Of a stretch of DNA of 64,000 nt, positions 51,501 through 61,872 are shown in pieces. The stretch spans positions 496,001 through 560,000 of the forward strand of contig JAGMUV010000030.1 of the NCBI GenBank assembly GCA_020744425.1, in the 5' to 3' direction. The first letter of the stretch is position 1, and the number at the start of each line of letters is the position of its first letter. The notes beneath the pieces were generated by a model. That model was given only the letters and a program-made list of their open reading frames with translations, ran no database searches and was not told the origin of the DNA. Source of the stretch: Dactylonectria macrodidyma (lineage: Eukaryota > Ascomycota > Sordariomycetes > Hypocreales > Nectriaceae). The translations under genes were made by a program, and so were the position numbers.

Positions 51501-53287
51501 TTGAGATCGAGACGTGAGCAAAATTCGGCCCCGGTCGGTATGTGGGAGATAGTCGCGTATGCCGCTCGACTTGCCATCGGTTCCAAAAAGCATTTCATCA
51601 TCGTCGGCATTGTCGATGATGAGAAGCCACTTTCCAGCTGCTTGCGATGCGAGATACCGCCCCGCCACCTCTTTTGCATCTTCTTTGTCTACTCCTTGAA
51701 TACCGAGCTTTCTGACCATCTCTTGACACGCCTGCTCAAAGCTTGCGCTGCTCAAGGCCGGCAGCCAGAAGACAGACCATTCCGGCACGTGCTCCCTCGC
51801 CCAGTACGCTACCTGTAGGGCCACCTGTGTCTTGCCGACGCCGCCGAGACCGACGATGGCGACCCGTTGAGGGCTTTTGTTGCCAAACAACTTCTCTTGG
51901 ATGGTACGGAGCGCTTCCATCCGCCCTACGAAGCGCTCGTTTTTCGGGAACGGGACAAAAAAATGGACACCTGACACGACCGGTCAGCCATCGACATACG
52001 TACCATGCTCGGCCTGCCCTTCACCCACCACTTGGTGTCTGCCCTGCGCTGGGTAACTCCTGCCTCTGACCGCCAGCATGGGCAGACGGCAGCTGCTGGC
52101 CGGTCGCCGATGTCCCGTCTAGCGCCCCGCTGCGTAGGAACTGTTTTAGGACTCCGCTGATAGCGCGATAGCGCGCGTCGTCGCGGCTGGCGCACTTCAC
52201 CATCTGTCTGTGGTCCGCATCGATGGTCTCCACCGTCTCGAGCTCGCGGGGCAAATCAAGCTTGGAGGAAAAGTCGCCAACCACCTGCCGGGCCACAAAG
52301 TCAGACCACCATTTCACAGCTGGGAGTAACGAGGCCGTTAGGTGGTGAGCCAAGCATTTACTCACCTTACCTTCGAGGCCCTTGACCCCAGACACACCGT
52401 GACCCTCTTGGAAGGAATGGACCTTGATGCGCGACGCGTGCGCAATGTCCGTAAAACCCTCGTGGATTCTGTCAAGAACCTCGCTGTTCACCTCCAGCGC
52501 CCGCGTGATCGTCTGATTCGAGTGCTGTAGAGCCAAGCAGGCCAGTCTCGAGGCGATCTGCGCCCAGTCGGCATACGAGCTTCCACGGTGGGGGGTGCCG
52601 AGGAAGACGATAAGCTTCGTCCGCTGCCGGCAAACCTCGGATCGGAATATAGCCTAATAACATCAGCGCTGGATGTTCGCTCGCAGTAGTTATTTAACGC
52701 ACATCCTTGACAATGATGCCACCGAGGCTATGCGCCACGAAGATGATAGGGTCCTGGCCTGGTCAGCCCGATCCGAACAGCGGTCCTCTGCGAACTCACC
52801 TCGTTCTCGACCTCTCTCTCGAGCTTGACGGCAAGGTCTCGCCCGTGCTGCGATACGCTATTTAGGTTGTTCGCCCGGAACATACCCTCGATCACATCCG
52901 CGTTGTATCCGTACGTCCATATTCTCGCTTTCGGGATGTCTTGGGTGAGAAGTCGGTCGGGCCAGAAGATATCGCTGGATTGGGCTCCTGCGCCATTTTC
53001 CGAGTTGCTTGGCGCGGAACCTGATCGTTTTCCTCGAAAGAGAGCCCTGATAAACTTGCGTTTCGAGGTCGAGACATCCTGGCTGATGTCCGTTTCGTTC
53101 GAACCGTGGGACTCGCCGCTCCACGTTGCCTGAGGATGGCCGCGCAGCCCGTGCACAAAGATGATACTTCATCGCGTCAGTCTCAACCCTGGTTGACGGG
53201 GAGGGCCACCCACTTGATCCGGCACGACACGTCCCTACCTTCCTCGCTTCCGAGTTGTGTAAACCCAATTCTGTGGATCTCTGGCAT
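48588..53287 (-). CDS. Hydrolase-NB-ARC-TPR-SesA/sigma-like NLR (1472 aa, six exons)
   Basis: Model: complement of 53287-53214, 53166-52800, 52753-52703, 52653-52366, 52284-52029, 51970-48588. All introns are GT-AG with consistent phases, giving 1473 codons. Residues 1-345 are a SERAC1/SesB-like alpha/beta-hydrolase: VHGLRGHPQATW, WTYGYNADVI, nucleophile Ser156 in AHSLGG, FLGTPHRGSSY, His285 in IDADHRQM. NB-ARC: FVGR, P-loop GLGGVGKT (386-393), LLIIDNADD, LPLAITQAA. About 12 TPR units of 41-42 residues follow (LARAYQADGRVKEAIKLLEHV). From Met1263 to the end is a SesA-like domain (AVTVTDLISSTI, GAFHEAGRGLLLV, ETSRFERYKEAVR) with a Gly-rich tail APGGTVNKSTGSGNHFPGATF resembling the sigma amyloid motif. 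A receptor role in fungal cell death is inferred from the domain families. Confidence 0.88.
49290..50700 (-). repeat. 126-bp tandem units coding TPRs
   Basis: About twelve units contain GGCCTGGTATGCTCGTGCGAG (plus view) at roughly 126-base spacing. Some units are 3 bp shorter, keeping frame. High DNA identity between units suggests ongoing unit exchange, as is typical of fungal NLR repeat domains. Confidence 0.85.
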
Positions 53288-55274
53288 GTTGTTCGTCGTG
53301 TCCGACGCAGTCTGGTGTGAACTCGGGTAGGTTTGCTCGGTTTCAGGAAGCGGGGTCGGCTGATCTTCGTTCAGCCCAGCATATTAGTCGTCGGTTTTTT
53401 ATTCCCCAAGAGTCGGGTCTTTAACAACTACAGGGAAAATTGCGAGAAGGCGTGTTCGTGGAATATTCAGAACTGATGGCTCAATAATAAAGATTACCTA
53501 GCTACCTTCCCTCCGTGGGAGGGTGCTGACAACCTCTGATATGGGGCCTGGGTGGTCTCGATTCTCATTTGCTGGGTATGTGTGCGGGATGCTTTGGCGT
53601 CCCAAAAATATTGGTTGATCAGACCAGTTGCAAGAGGACACGGTAAGCCTGCACCCCAAAGAAGTTCCTGGCGGTTACTGACCTTTGATAATTCGCTACC
53701 TATGGTGCCGGCTGCAGGTTGGTGGCCCCGATTTTGGCTGAGGACACTGCAATGTTAACTGATTGGCTCACTGTGGTGACCTTGTGCATGGCAGCACAAT
53801 GCGTGTGCATGAAAATAGCAATAAAGAAGCCAATGACCGAAACGTCCAGATGTGCAGGCTGAGCTCGTGTCGACCTGAACTGACCCCACCCACCCGCTGT
53901 ATCAGCTGGTGCGTCTGTCGTGGCATCGAGAGATTGGAGGAGCGTGCCGCCCCCGAGCGACCCGTCCTTGTCCGATGCCGCAATCCGACGCCAGAGGCGC
54001 TTTTCCGCTTCCCAAAAGTATCAAACTATTCTTCGGCTCGCGAGCGAAACCTCTACAGTACATGCTGTACGCGTTTTGATCTTCTGAAGACGACCTGAGT
54101 CTCGTTTATATTTGTCTGCCGTCACATTTTCGCGAAGCCCTATTGGCGACAGCTGTGACGGTCCAGTGCCCGTTCTAAAATGTCCATTCTCTCTTTGAGC
54201 CAACACCCTGGACACTGGAACGAGAACCTGGATGTCCAGATCGATACTCTCTGCACTCCAGACCATGGCGACTGGCATGCGTGTCTTTGCGTAGTTCTTA
54301 CATCCCTCAAATGCCGGCTGAGACATTGCAAAAGTGGTGGTAGTTAAGCAGTCATGGCAAGGTTCTTTGGAAGCGGCCTCAGACAGCAACATTTGTGCGG
54401 GATTTCGGTAGGGGAGACCTCAGCAGCTAAAAAAACAGGACCCCTGTAGTCCGGCCCCGCTTGTGAGGTCAATAGGATTACCCAGAGATAAATGCGGGGT
54501 GGTGCGTGACTGGTGGAGAGCTGTTCGATCTTCACCATAACATCGAAGTGAGTGACATTTTCAGCATGACGTCAAAGGTCTCATCCGACTCTGGGGTCCG
54601 CAGGAAAAGTGGAGCATGATCCAGCGAGTGCTGCCACGCAGTTCGATCGAGTGGGTTATTCTGAGATGATTCGGAGCAAGCATTGGGGGAGGTCCGGCGC
54701 ATATGAGCTGGTGAATGCAGGATCTTCGGCGAGGAGCTCCTTGGACGGCTCCGCCATAAAAATGGGATCAGCTGTGGTTTAATTGTAGAAGCAGCATCCA
54801 CAAGGTGCACCAGCGAGATTTCGTAGCTATTCTCCGTACCTTGGTGTTGAGTTCCAGCCCCGCCAGCCCAGACATTCGGCACCCCCTGCAGATCGAAAGC
54901 CAATATACCGACGCCTCTTTGTCACGATCCGTTCACCTTCACGTCAACCACCAACTCACGCTGAGCGAGCGCCTCGATGAGCTTCCCAATGATGTCAAGT
55001 GAGTTTCATTCCACGGCGCAGATATTCGTTCAGCGCCAGATCTCTTTTCATTTTCATAGTCTAAGCATCAGATAATTATGTTTGGCTATCCATGTGACAC
55101 CGATATGCTACATATCTCTTGAGTTCTGGGTACCGAATAATTTTGCCGCTTATCCGCCTGGTAAACTCTCATTTGTACGACTCTACTGGGCTCAGTGTCG
55201 GAGCCGCTCCCTTTTTGGGAGCTGAACCTGCTTACAGTAAACACCAGAAAGTCCGTAACCACCCCGATAGTGTG
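53288..55274. other. Intergenic, no recognised gene
   Basis: Minus frames at 54532-54903 and 54021-54392 (about 123 codons each) have no recognisable domains. Stops between them prevent a convincing spliced model. Confidence 0.35.
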
Positions 55275-55980
55275 GCAACTTGATCTATTGACTCTTGAGT
55301 TTCTGCTCGATATCAAGTCTGTTCCGACTGGAGACGATCCATTTTATTCGGGATGATAACAAATGCTGGACGATGAGATATTAAGAGCTTGGTAAGTCTA
55401 TCTCGCGTTCGTCGAGCGCGTCGATGATGAAGAAGGTGCTCTACAAGTTCGAATCTTGCAGAATGTTTGCGAAGATATCGGCCAAGGCTCACCAGGCATT
55501 CACGTCCTCGAAGAGGTCTTTGCCCGCCTGGTCGTACTTTGTCCGCACGTGCGAGATGAGCCATGGCTGCTGCCCGACAAGGAGGTAGATGAGGCCACGC
55601 AGCACGGCCGTTACGTTGTTGATGCGCGAGTCGATGCCCTGGCAGAAGAAGTAGGACACAAGACTCACTCACGGTCTCCTTCTTTAACTCGTTGATAATG
55701 CCGCAGAGCAACATGGTCTTGCCCTTGCCAGGATCGCCCTTGGCGCAGAGCAGCCGGCTCTGTTCCGTCGTTGCGCCATTATTGGAAATCGGCGTTGTTG
55801 AGGATGCAATAGTACGAGTCTTCTGGTAGGCCGCCCTTGGTCTGCTCGATGCGCGTCTTGTCGATCGCAAGTCTGCCAGGCAGCGGTCTTCTGCTGTTCC
55901 GTAGATGCTGTTACCGATTTGGACGCGACTAACTTTGTCGGCGGTGACAGTGTCGACCGCAATCGAAATGGTGCTCCTCT
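55275..55980 (-). pseudogene. NACHT NLR fragment with N-terminal RHIM/HRAM-like motif
   Basis: Minus text begins with TADKVSRVQIGNSIYGTAEDRCLADLR (motif at 55892-55930). The common fungal NACHT front follows (KTRIEQTKGG, EDSYYCILNNADFQ), then Walker A GDPGKGKT (about 55715-55738), GIINELKKETVSES and, in another frame, SYFFCQGIDSRINNVTAVLRGLIYLL. Walker B (FFIIDALDE) and SSRIKWIVSSRN follow to about 55275. At least one stop before the P-loop (ADFQ-stop-WRN), a TGA after NAW, a TAG before STFF and two or more frameshifts break it. No winged helix or repeats follow. The N-terminal motif before a NACHT is the position where fungal NLRs carry amyloid signalling motifs. Confidence 0.8.
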
Positions 55981-56529
55981 CTGAGACACTACATTACTCC
56001 TGACTCGTGAGGTCACCAATACAACGTGGGCACTAACAGTAGGTGCCAAGCAAAAGTAAGTAAAGGAAAAGGCGATCAAGAGTCCTCCGGTTTTGTCCTG
56101 GACGTAATAAGCTCCAAGTGAGTATGTATCGTGTTAACAGTCGCTTGATGTTCCCTACCGTAACTTAGGTGTATCTCCACTAACAGCGAAGTTGCTATTC
56201 CTCTAGTTGGGGTTTCTTCAGACATGGCTTTATCACGTGCCTGTCACATGTAAGGTACTTGGCCTTTATCACATGCCTATCACATGTAAGGCACTTGGGT
56301 TAAGTTACCTCGCAGCCTCAAATCTTCGTTCGAAAAATCTCGATAAAAATAGAAACTAATAAGATCTCTCATATTGATTACATAAGATCTGGATAATCTT
56401 CCAAGAGCCTTCGTGCGAAAATTTTTGTAGGGGACTTTTGCTAAAAATAGATGATTTCTTCAGCGAAGTGCGCTTTCTAATCTCAAACGCGTGCGAAGAC
56501 CACACTCACACTTTGCCCGTCACGATTAC

Positions 56530-56740
56530 CCCCACCCCCCAAAACCTCCTTCTTCAGGCGCCCCAGCATGATGGCGATCAGGCGCCGGTGCTGGTGCTGC
56601 AGATCATGTCGAAGTAATCGCATGGCATGGGCGGGGAGTCGGGGTCGATAGTAGACATGAGATTGTGTAGAATCATCAACGAGAAAGCCGCGGACTCCGC
56701 GCCGTCGAGGGCAAGTAGGCGAATGTCATTGTCGGGCATG
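56530..56740 (-). pseudogene. Patatin-like phospholipase N-terminal fragment
   Basis: From an ATG at 56740 the minus frame reads NDIRLLALDG, then FSLMILHNLMSTIDPDSPP, CDYFDMICSTSTG, and after a one-base shift RLIAIMLGRLKKEV. This is the start of patatin-like domains found at the front of fungal NLRs. The glycine-rich oxyanion motif normally following LDG is replaced (AESAA). The GTSTG nucleophile motif reads STSTG with the serine kept. The domain's aspartate half is missing. It lies upstream of, and on the same strand as, the NACHT relic at 55275-55980. Confidence 0.7.
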
Positions 56741-57806
56741 GTGCTGCGGTGAGCGGTCCAGCGTTAGTAAACCTGGCGTGACAGAAAGGCAGAATGATCT
56801 CTGACGTGCTCGTAGTTGTCCGAAGCTTAGCTGGAGAGTCGTCACCAGCACCTGGTATGGAGGACACAGGCGATGGTCATGGGCTAAGAACTACCGTTGG
56901 GGCAACACGGTGCTAGCCGCACCGTGGACCCGCCCTCTGTCTGTTGGCTTGAGAGAGTGACTGGGAGGGGGAACCTTAAGAGACCCAGCCAACGTCTGCC
57001 AGGTTAGTTCTGTGTGGAATTTCAGCCACGTGGCTGAGGTCGTGGCAGAAGCTGGTGAACCGCGTCGCCTCTTGTGGGACGGATGTCCCTGGGGGCCAGT
57101 AAAAGTTCAAGCTTTGGTCTGCGGGGCAGGTACATCGACCAGGAGGACAATAGTGGACTTCAGGTATGCAAAAACAGACTAGAAGCTAGTTGTTCACGTA
57201 TGCTGTTTCGCCCAAACGGATATCTGGTGTTCGATCTGACGCATGCGTTTAAAAACAGACACCTTGTGCTCTCTGTTCTACCTTGAACTCCGGGCTGCTA
57301 TGTAGCAGTTATGGTGGGTGGATACAATTATCATGACCCTCCTTGTGTCGAGATCTGCAGACTACCGTCCCGTGCCCACAAATCCGGGACAGGCCTTGAC
57401 GATGGTGGCCGACGCGCGCCACACTCCAGTCGCTCACGGAGCAGTGAGCGACCCAACGCGTCCACGACGCGCTATGCCCCACAGCATGGCTAGGAGACTG
57501 CTGACCGCGAACATCAACGGGAGCAAGCGCCTCCATAGAACAGATTTTTGTGCTCCTTCTCACTATCAGCCGTTGCCTCTCTCCCAACATAGCGATGTAC
57601 TGTGTCGGGCCAATCATTGCAAAATACGCGAAAGCGCTTCTGCCTCCTCGGCGGAAGTCTAAGCCGCAACTCAGCCACGCTGTAGCCTCGTTGGGCACAC
57701 CTTAGTACCGTTGCTAGATCCCCTCCCTCAGCATCTCGGGCTGTTAAAGCGCGAACTAGACTCCCTCGAAACTACTTCCCTGACCATCAGTGTGTTATCG
57801 CGTGCC
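56741..57806. other. Intergenic upstream of the NB-ARC-TPR gene
   Basis: Overlapping short frames on both strands (57309-57698 minus, 57318-57662 plus) have no domain. No promoter motif is identified. Confidence 0.35.
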
Positions 57807-60602
57807 ATGGCCGATGCTGTGGGCCTCGCTGCAAGCGTCATCGCAATCATCGACCTGTCTGCCAAAGTCGCCGTCCTCTGCCTCCAGTACTCCACCGCTG
57901 TCGGGAACGCTAGGGCTGACATCACACGCCTCCGAAGCCGGTTGGACGATCTAGGCACAACCCTCCAGGGTGTTCGGCATCTTCTTGATAACCAGAATAA
58001 TCAAGCGCTCGCGACATCGCGAAAACTGGTCGATTCTGTTGATGGCTGCACATCAGAGCTGGTCCAGTTGCAGAGCAGGCTGGATCCGGGCAAGGCCCGT
58101 AAGGCGATGCGCCGTTTCGGACTTCGTGCCCTCAAGTGGCCGTTCGATAGCAAGGAGGTCAGCGATATCGTCTCTAACCTAGAACGCTATGAACGGACCA
58201 TCACTCTAGGTCTGCAAATCGACCAAACGTAAGCCAGCAAACTGTCCGGATGTATTGAGCACGATGGAACAGGCTAACGAGATTGTTTTCGCAGTACAAT
58301 TCTGCTCGACATACAGCAGAGGATCGAAGGCGTCTCGCTCCAACCCGAAGAGGATGTATCAATAGTTCGCAAGCCCTGCTTCAACTTACCATTCGAACGC
58401 GATCCTGACTTCGTCGACCGACCCAATATTATGGCGTGGATGGGGGAGCAACATACAGGCCCCGTCGGTCGCATGGCCCTCGTTGGCATGGGCGGATTCG
58501 GGTACGAGCCGGAGTGGCTAACGAGCTTGTGCAGACCATCATCACGCTGACTGACTGGCCGTAGTAAATCGCAGGTCGCTATTCAATTTGCGCATCACCT
58601 CCGCGACACGTCACCGCAAACCAGCGTCTTCTGGGTACACGCGAGTTCGAAGCCAAGGTTTGAAGAGGCATACCGGTCCATTGCGGACAATCTACGGCTA
58701 CCTAGGCGAAACGATCCCAGCGTCGACGTGCTCGGGCTAGTTCGCGACTGGCTGCATAGAGAGGAAGCTGGTCCGTGGTTGATGGTCTTGGACAATGTTG
58801 ATGACGTCAACCTCTTCTACCCCAGTTCTAGCTCTGGAGGAGATGGGACAGTATGCCATCCAGCGGACGAGAACCCTGCTGCACTGAGCGTGCAGCGGCC
58901 ACTCGCAGTCTTCCTACCGAAACGCCGCAATGGAATCATCCTCGTCACGTCACGCAGTATGGACGCTGCTGAGAAGCTAACAGGTAGCCATAAGGCTGTC
59001 TACAGGATCTCAGCCATGGATGACTCCCAATCCCTTCAGCTTTTCCGCAACAAGCTGCAGGGAGACTTCGACGAGAATGCCGCTGCTAACCTTCTTCGTA
59101 CTCTGGATTATATCCCGTTGGCCATTACCCAAGCGGCGGCGTACATCAACCGTCGCGCCCCCCGCATATCGGTAAAGACATACCTGGACGCCTTCCGGGA
59201 AAGTGATAAGAAGAAGGGGAGCCTCCTTAACAGCGACGCGGGGGACCTTCGACGGGATGAGACTGTCTCCAACTCCGTGGTTACGACGTGGCAAGTCACC
59301 TTTGAACAGGTACGCCGCGAGAGACCATCTGCAGCGAACCTGTTTTCCTTCATGAGCTTCTTTAATCCGCAGGGCATCCCTGAGTTCGTGCTCCACAAAT
59401 ATAACGGCGATCTGACGGAAAATGTGGACAGAGACGAAGATAGTGATGAATTTGAGGATGATTTAGATGTCCTCCGTGGCTACTCGCTCGTGTCTGTGAC
59501 AGCAACGCGGGATGTATGCGAGGTGCATTCCCTCGTGCAGTTTTGCACACGAGCTTGGCTGTCTGTGGTTGACGATGCAGAACGATGGAGACAGGTATTT
59601 TTATGGGCTATGTCAAGACATTTCCCACGTGGTACATTCGAGACCTGGCCCACTTGTCAGATGCTGCTGCCACATATTGAGTCAATAGTGGAGGAGGAGC
59701 CGCCAGAGAAGGACCTGGTGCAGTGGGCCTATTTATTGACGAATTGTGCATGGTACTTAGTCACCACGGGGAGCTATAAAGCAGCAGAGAAGTTGGGCGA
59801 AAAAGCAGTCAAAACGAGGGCCAGTGTGCTGGGAGAGGAGCATCCCTCGACGCTGACCAGCATGAACAATCTGGCGTCGACGTACTGGAACCAAGGGCGA
59901 TGGAAGGAGGCAGAAGAGCTAGAGTTGCGAGTGATGGAGACGAGGAAGATTGTTCTTGGAGAGCAGCATCCCGATACGCTGAACAGCATGGGCAATCTGG
60001 CGTTGACGTACTGGAATCAAGGGCGATGGAAGGAGGCGGAAGAGCTACAGGTGCGAGTGATGGAGACGATGAAGAATGTTCATGGAGAGCAGCATCCCGA
60101 TACGCTAAGCAGCATGGCCAACCTGGCGTCGACTTTCAGGAACCAAGGTCGATGGAAGGAGGCGGAAGAGCTAGACTTGCGAGTGATGGAGACGATGAAG
60201 ATTGTTCTTGGAGAGCAGCATCCCGATACGCTGAGAAGCATGGCCAACCTGGCGGCGACGTACCGGAACCAAGGGCGATGGAAGGAGGCGGAAGAGCTGC
60301 AGGTGCGAGTGATGGGGATGAGGAAGAATGTTCTTGGAGAGCAGCATCCCGATACGCTGAGCAGCATGGCCAACCTGGCGTTGACGTACTGGAACCAAGG
60401 GCGATGGAAGGAGGCGGAAGAGCTACAGGTGCGAGTGATGGAGACGAGGAAGACGGTACTGGGAGAAGAGCATCCCGATACGCTGAGCAGCATGGCCAAC
60501 CTGGCGGCGACGTACTGGAATCAAGGGCGATGGAAGGAGGCGGAAGAGCTACAAGTGCGAGTGATGGAGACGAGGAAGAATGTTCTTGGAGAGCGGCATT
60601 GA
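57807..60602 (+). CDS. NB-ARC-TPR protein (888 aa, three exons)
   Basis: Model: 57807-58228, 58295-58501, 58565-60602, GT-AG introns (GTAAGC..GCAG; GTACGA..GTAG), 889 codons. The ATG at 57807 begins MADAVGLAASVIAIIDLSAKV, the usual start of the helical N-terminal domain of fungal NLRs. An NB-ARC core follows: FVDRPNIMAWM, P-loop GMGGFGKSQ split by intron 2, VFWVHASS, WLMVLDNVDD, GIILVTSRS, IPLAITQAAAYI, EVHSLVQF. Seven TPR units of 42 residues end the protein (NQGRWKEAEELQVRVMETRK, LGEQHPDTLSSM). A 10-bp gap in the last unit relative to its siblings shifts the frame so that translation stops at 60602. The downstream unit and tail (MNNLAIIWKNQG to 60778) remain in another frame. Otherwise intact; it is a predicted STAND receptor. 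Confidence 0.88.
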
Positions 60603-61083
60603 CCAGCATGAACAACCTGGCCATTATCTGGAAAAACCAAGGCCGCTCTAGAGATGATCTAGCTCTGATGCGAAACTGCGTTGTCCTACGAGAGCGAGTG
60701 CTTGATATAGACCATCCGGACGCAGCATCCTCGGCGGCAACTCTAGCTAATTGGGAGGAAGCGAGCGACCTATCATAGGAAAGGAGACAATTTTGAATGA
60801 ACATGTAAGGGCGCTTGTTAGATGAACCCCGTGCGCTAATTCCAGTCGCGGCCAGCACATTTACTGCATATCTTAGGCTACCTAGTTCCTCAAGCGCGAT
60901 GTCGCATACGACTTCATAGAGCCCCTTCCGCACTGTAATTCAGCAAACAGAAATTTGTTCTGGGTGTCCTGGGATGAGATACAGCATTGGTTTCCTGATT
61001 GCGTTGAACTGGTCGACGAGTAGGAACGAAGAGCATGTCACTTGCCGGTTCTGGAAACGTACTATCGCAAGTGATACCTTCAG
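60603..61083. other. Out-of-frame 3' tail of the NB-ARC-TPR gene, then spacer
   Basis: 60603-60778 encodes, in the plus-one frame, LTSMNNLAIIWKNQGRS and RERVLDIDHPDAASSAATLANWEE, clearly the former C-terminus of the gene. From 60779 to 61083 no gene is recognised. An ATG with MSLAGSGNVLSQ at 61035 may be a 5' exon of the next frame. Confidence 0.6.
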
Positions 61084-61350
61084 CGTGGCGCTGCTGCCGG
61101 TACCGATAGTGTCTTGTCCGAGGCCGTTACGGAGAAGATTGAAGGAATCGTAGGGAGAAACTATGCAAAGGACATCAACAGCGAAGAGATGGCGAGGGTG
61201 CGAGTCGGGAACGAGTGGAGCGAGACTGCCTTTGCTTGTGGCACGGGTATCGCGGATCGGACCGCCAACCTAGCCGATTCCGTCGCGGCGAAGGGTAAGT
61301 CCGCGGTGCACATAGGGAACCAGTATGGCGGACGGGGCATCTTTAATTAA
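61084..61350 (+). CDS. Possible effector C-terminus with two HET-s/RHIM-like amyloid motifs
   Basis: The frame opens after a stop at 61072-61074 and ends at TAA (61348-61350). After SVLSEAVTEKIEGIVGRNYAKD come two similar segments, ARVRVGNEWSETAF (61192-61233) and SAVHIGNQYGGRGIF (61300-61344). Their VGN/IGN cores are exactly 36 residues apart, the same spacing as between the two pseudo-repeats of the HET-s prion domain. The V-x-(V/I)-G-N core also recalls HRAM and RHIM-like (PP) motifs of fungal cell-death effectors. No HeLo, HELL or other pore-forming domain was found upstream, so this is the tail of a truncated gene or an exon whose partner I could not place. The assignment is by motif only. 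Confidence 0.5.
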   Translation, partial: RGAAAGTDSVLSEAVTEKIEGIVGRNYAKDINSEEMARVRVGNEWSETAFACGTGIADRTANLADSVAAKGKSAVHIGNQYGGRGIFN

Positions 61351-61499
61351 GGCCGGTTTTTAACTTTAATATATCTACCTTCTAGGTATTATTTCGTCCA
61401 ATGGCGATGTATATACCCATCCACGTCAAAGCTGCCATTCTTGTCGAAATGAGCTAACAAGTTCATCGTATATTTTGGGATCTACCCTCGAGACCAGCG

Positions 61500-61866
61500 C
61501 GATCCCCCATGTTCGCTTCAGTATTCCACCGGGCATCCAGCCTTTTATGGATAACCTCTTCGCAACTCCTCAACTCTTTGAACTACTGCGAGATAGAAAT
61601 ATTGCCACAACAGGTACAACACGCCCAGGACGAATAGACAGCAAACAGCTAGCTTCCTTAAGAGTTGAAGACAAGTCAAAGATGTTGTTCCTTGGGGTAC
61701 AGTCTATGCTAGGAAACATAAGTCAACAGAGGTCATGCAATTCGGCTTTAAGGACAATGCCTTCATCCTTCTATTAAGTACAGCTTATGACGGTTAGGAG
61801 CCCCCTAAAGAGAAACTTCGTCATCAGCCGGCAAAGTCATCTACAAGTGCAAAAACAGCTCTATAC
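61500..61866 (+). pseudogene. piggyBac-type transposase fragment
   Basis: The frame contains FMDNLFATPQLFELLRDRNIATTGTTRPGR, matching the piggyBac DDE region (DNLF...LF..L...I...GT.R). In the next frame it continues as MQFGFKDNAFILLLSTAYDG-stop (KDNA.V..LST in the family). A frameshift and a stop are present, and neither end of the element is recognisable. It abuts the NACHT-WD40 fragment. Confidence 0.75.
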
Positions 61867-61872
61867 CATCGA

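Noticed and set aside
54021..54903. Possible minus-strand two-exon gene
   Set aside because: Frames are short, unrecognised and separated by several stops without convincing splice sites.
55456..55695. 79-codon plus frame with apparently ordered protein text
   Set aside because: Antisense to NACHT coding sequence; the same antisense text recurs opposite the NACHT fragment at 38.9 kb.
59900..60778. 292-codon plus-one frame over the NB-ARC-TPR repeats
   Set aside because: Mostly a shadow of the TPR units in a different frame; only its last part (after 60602) is genuine displaced C-terminus.
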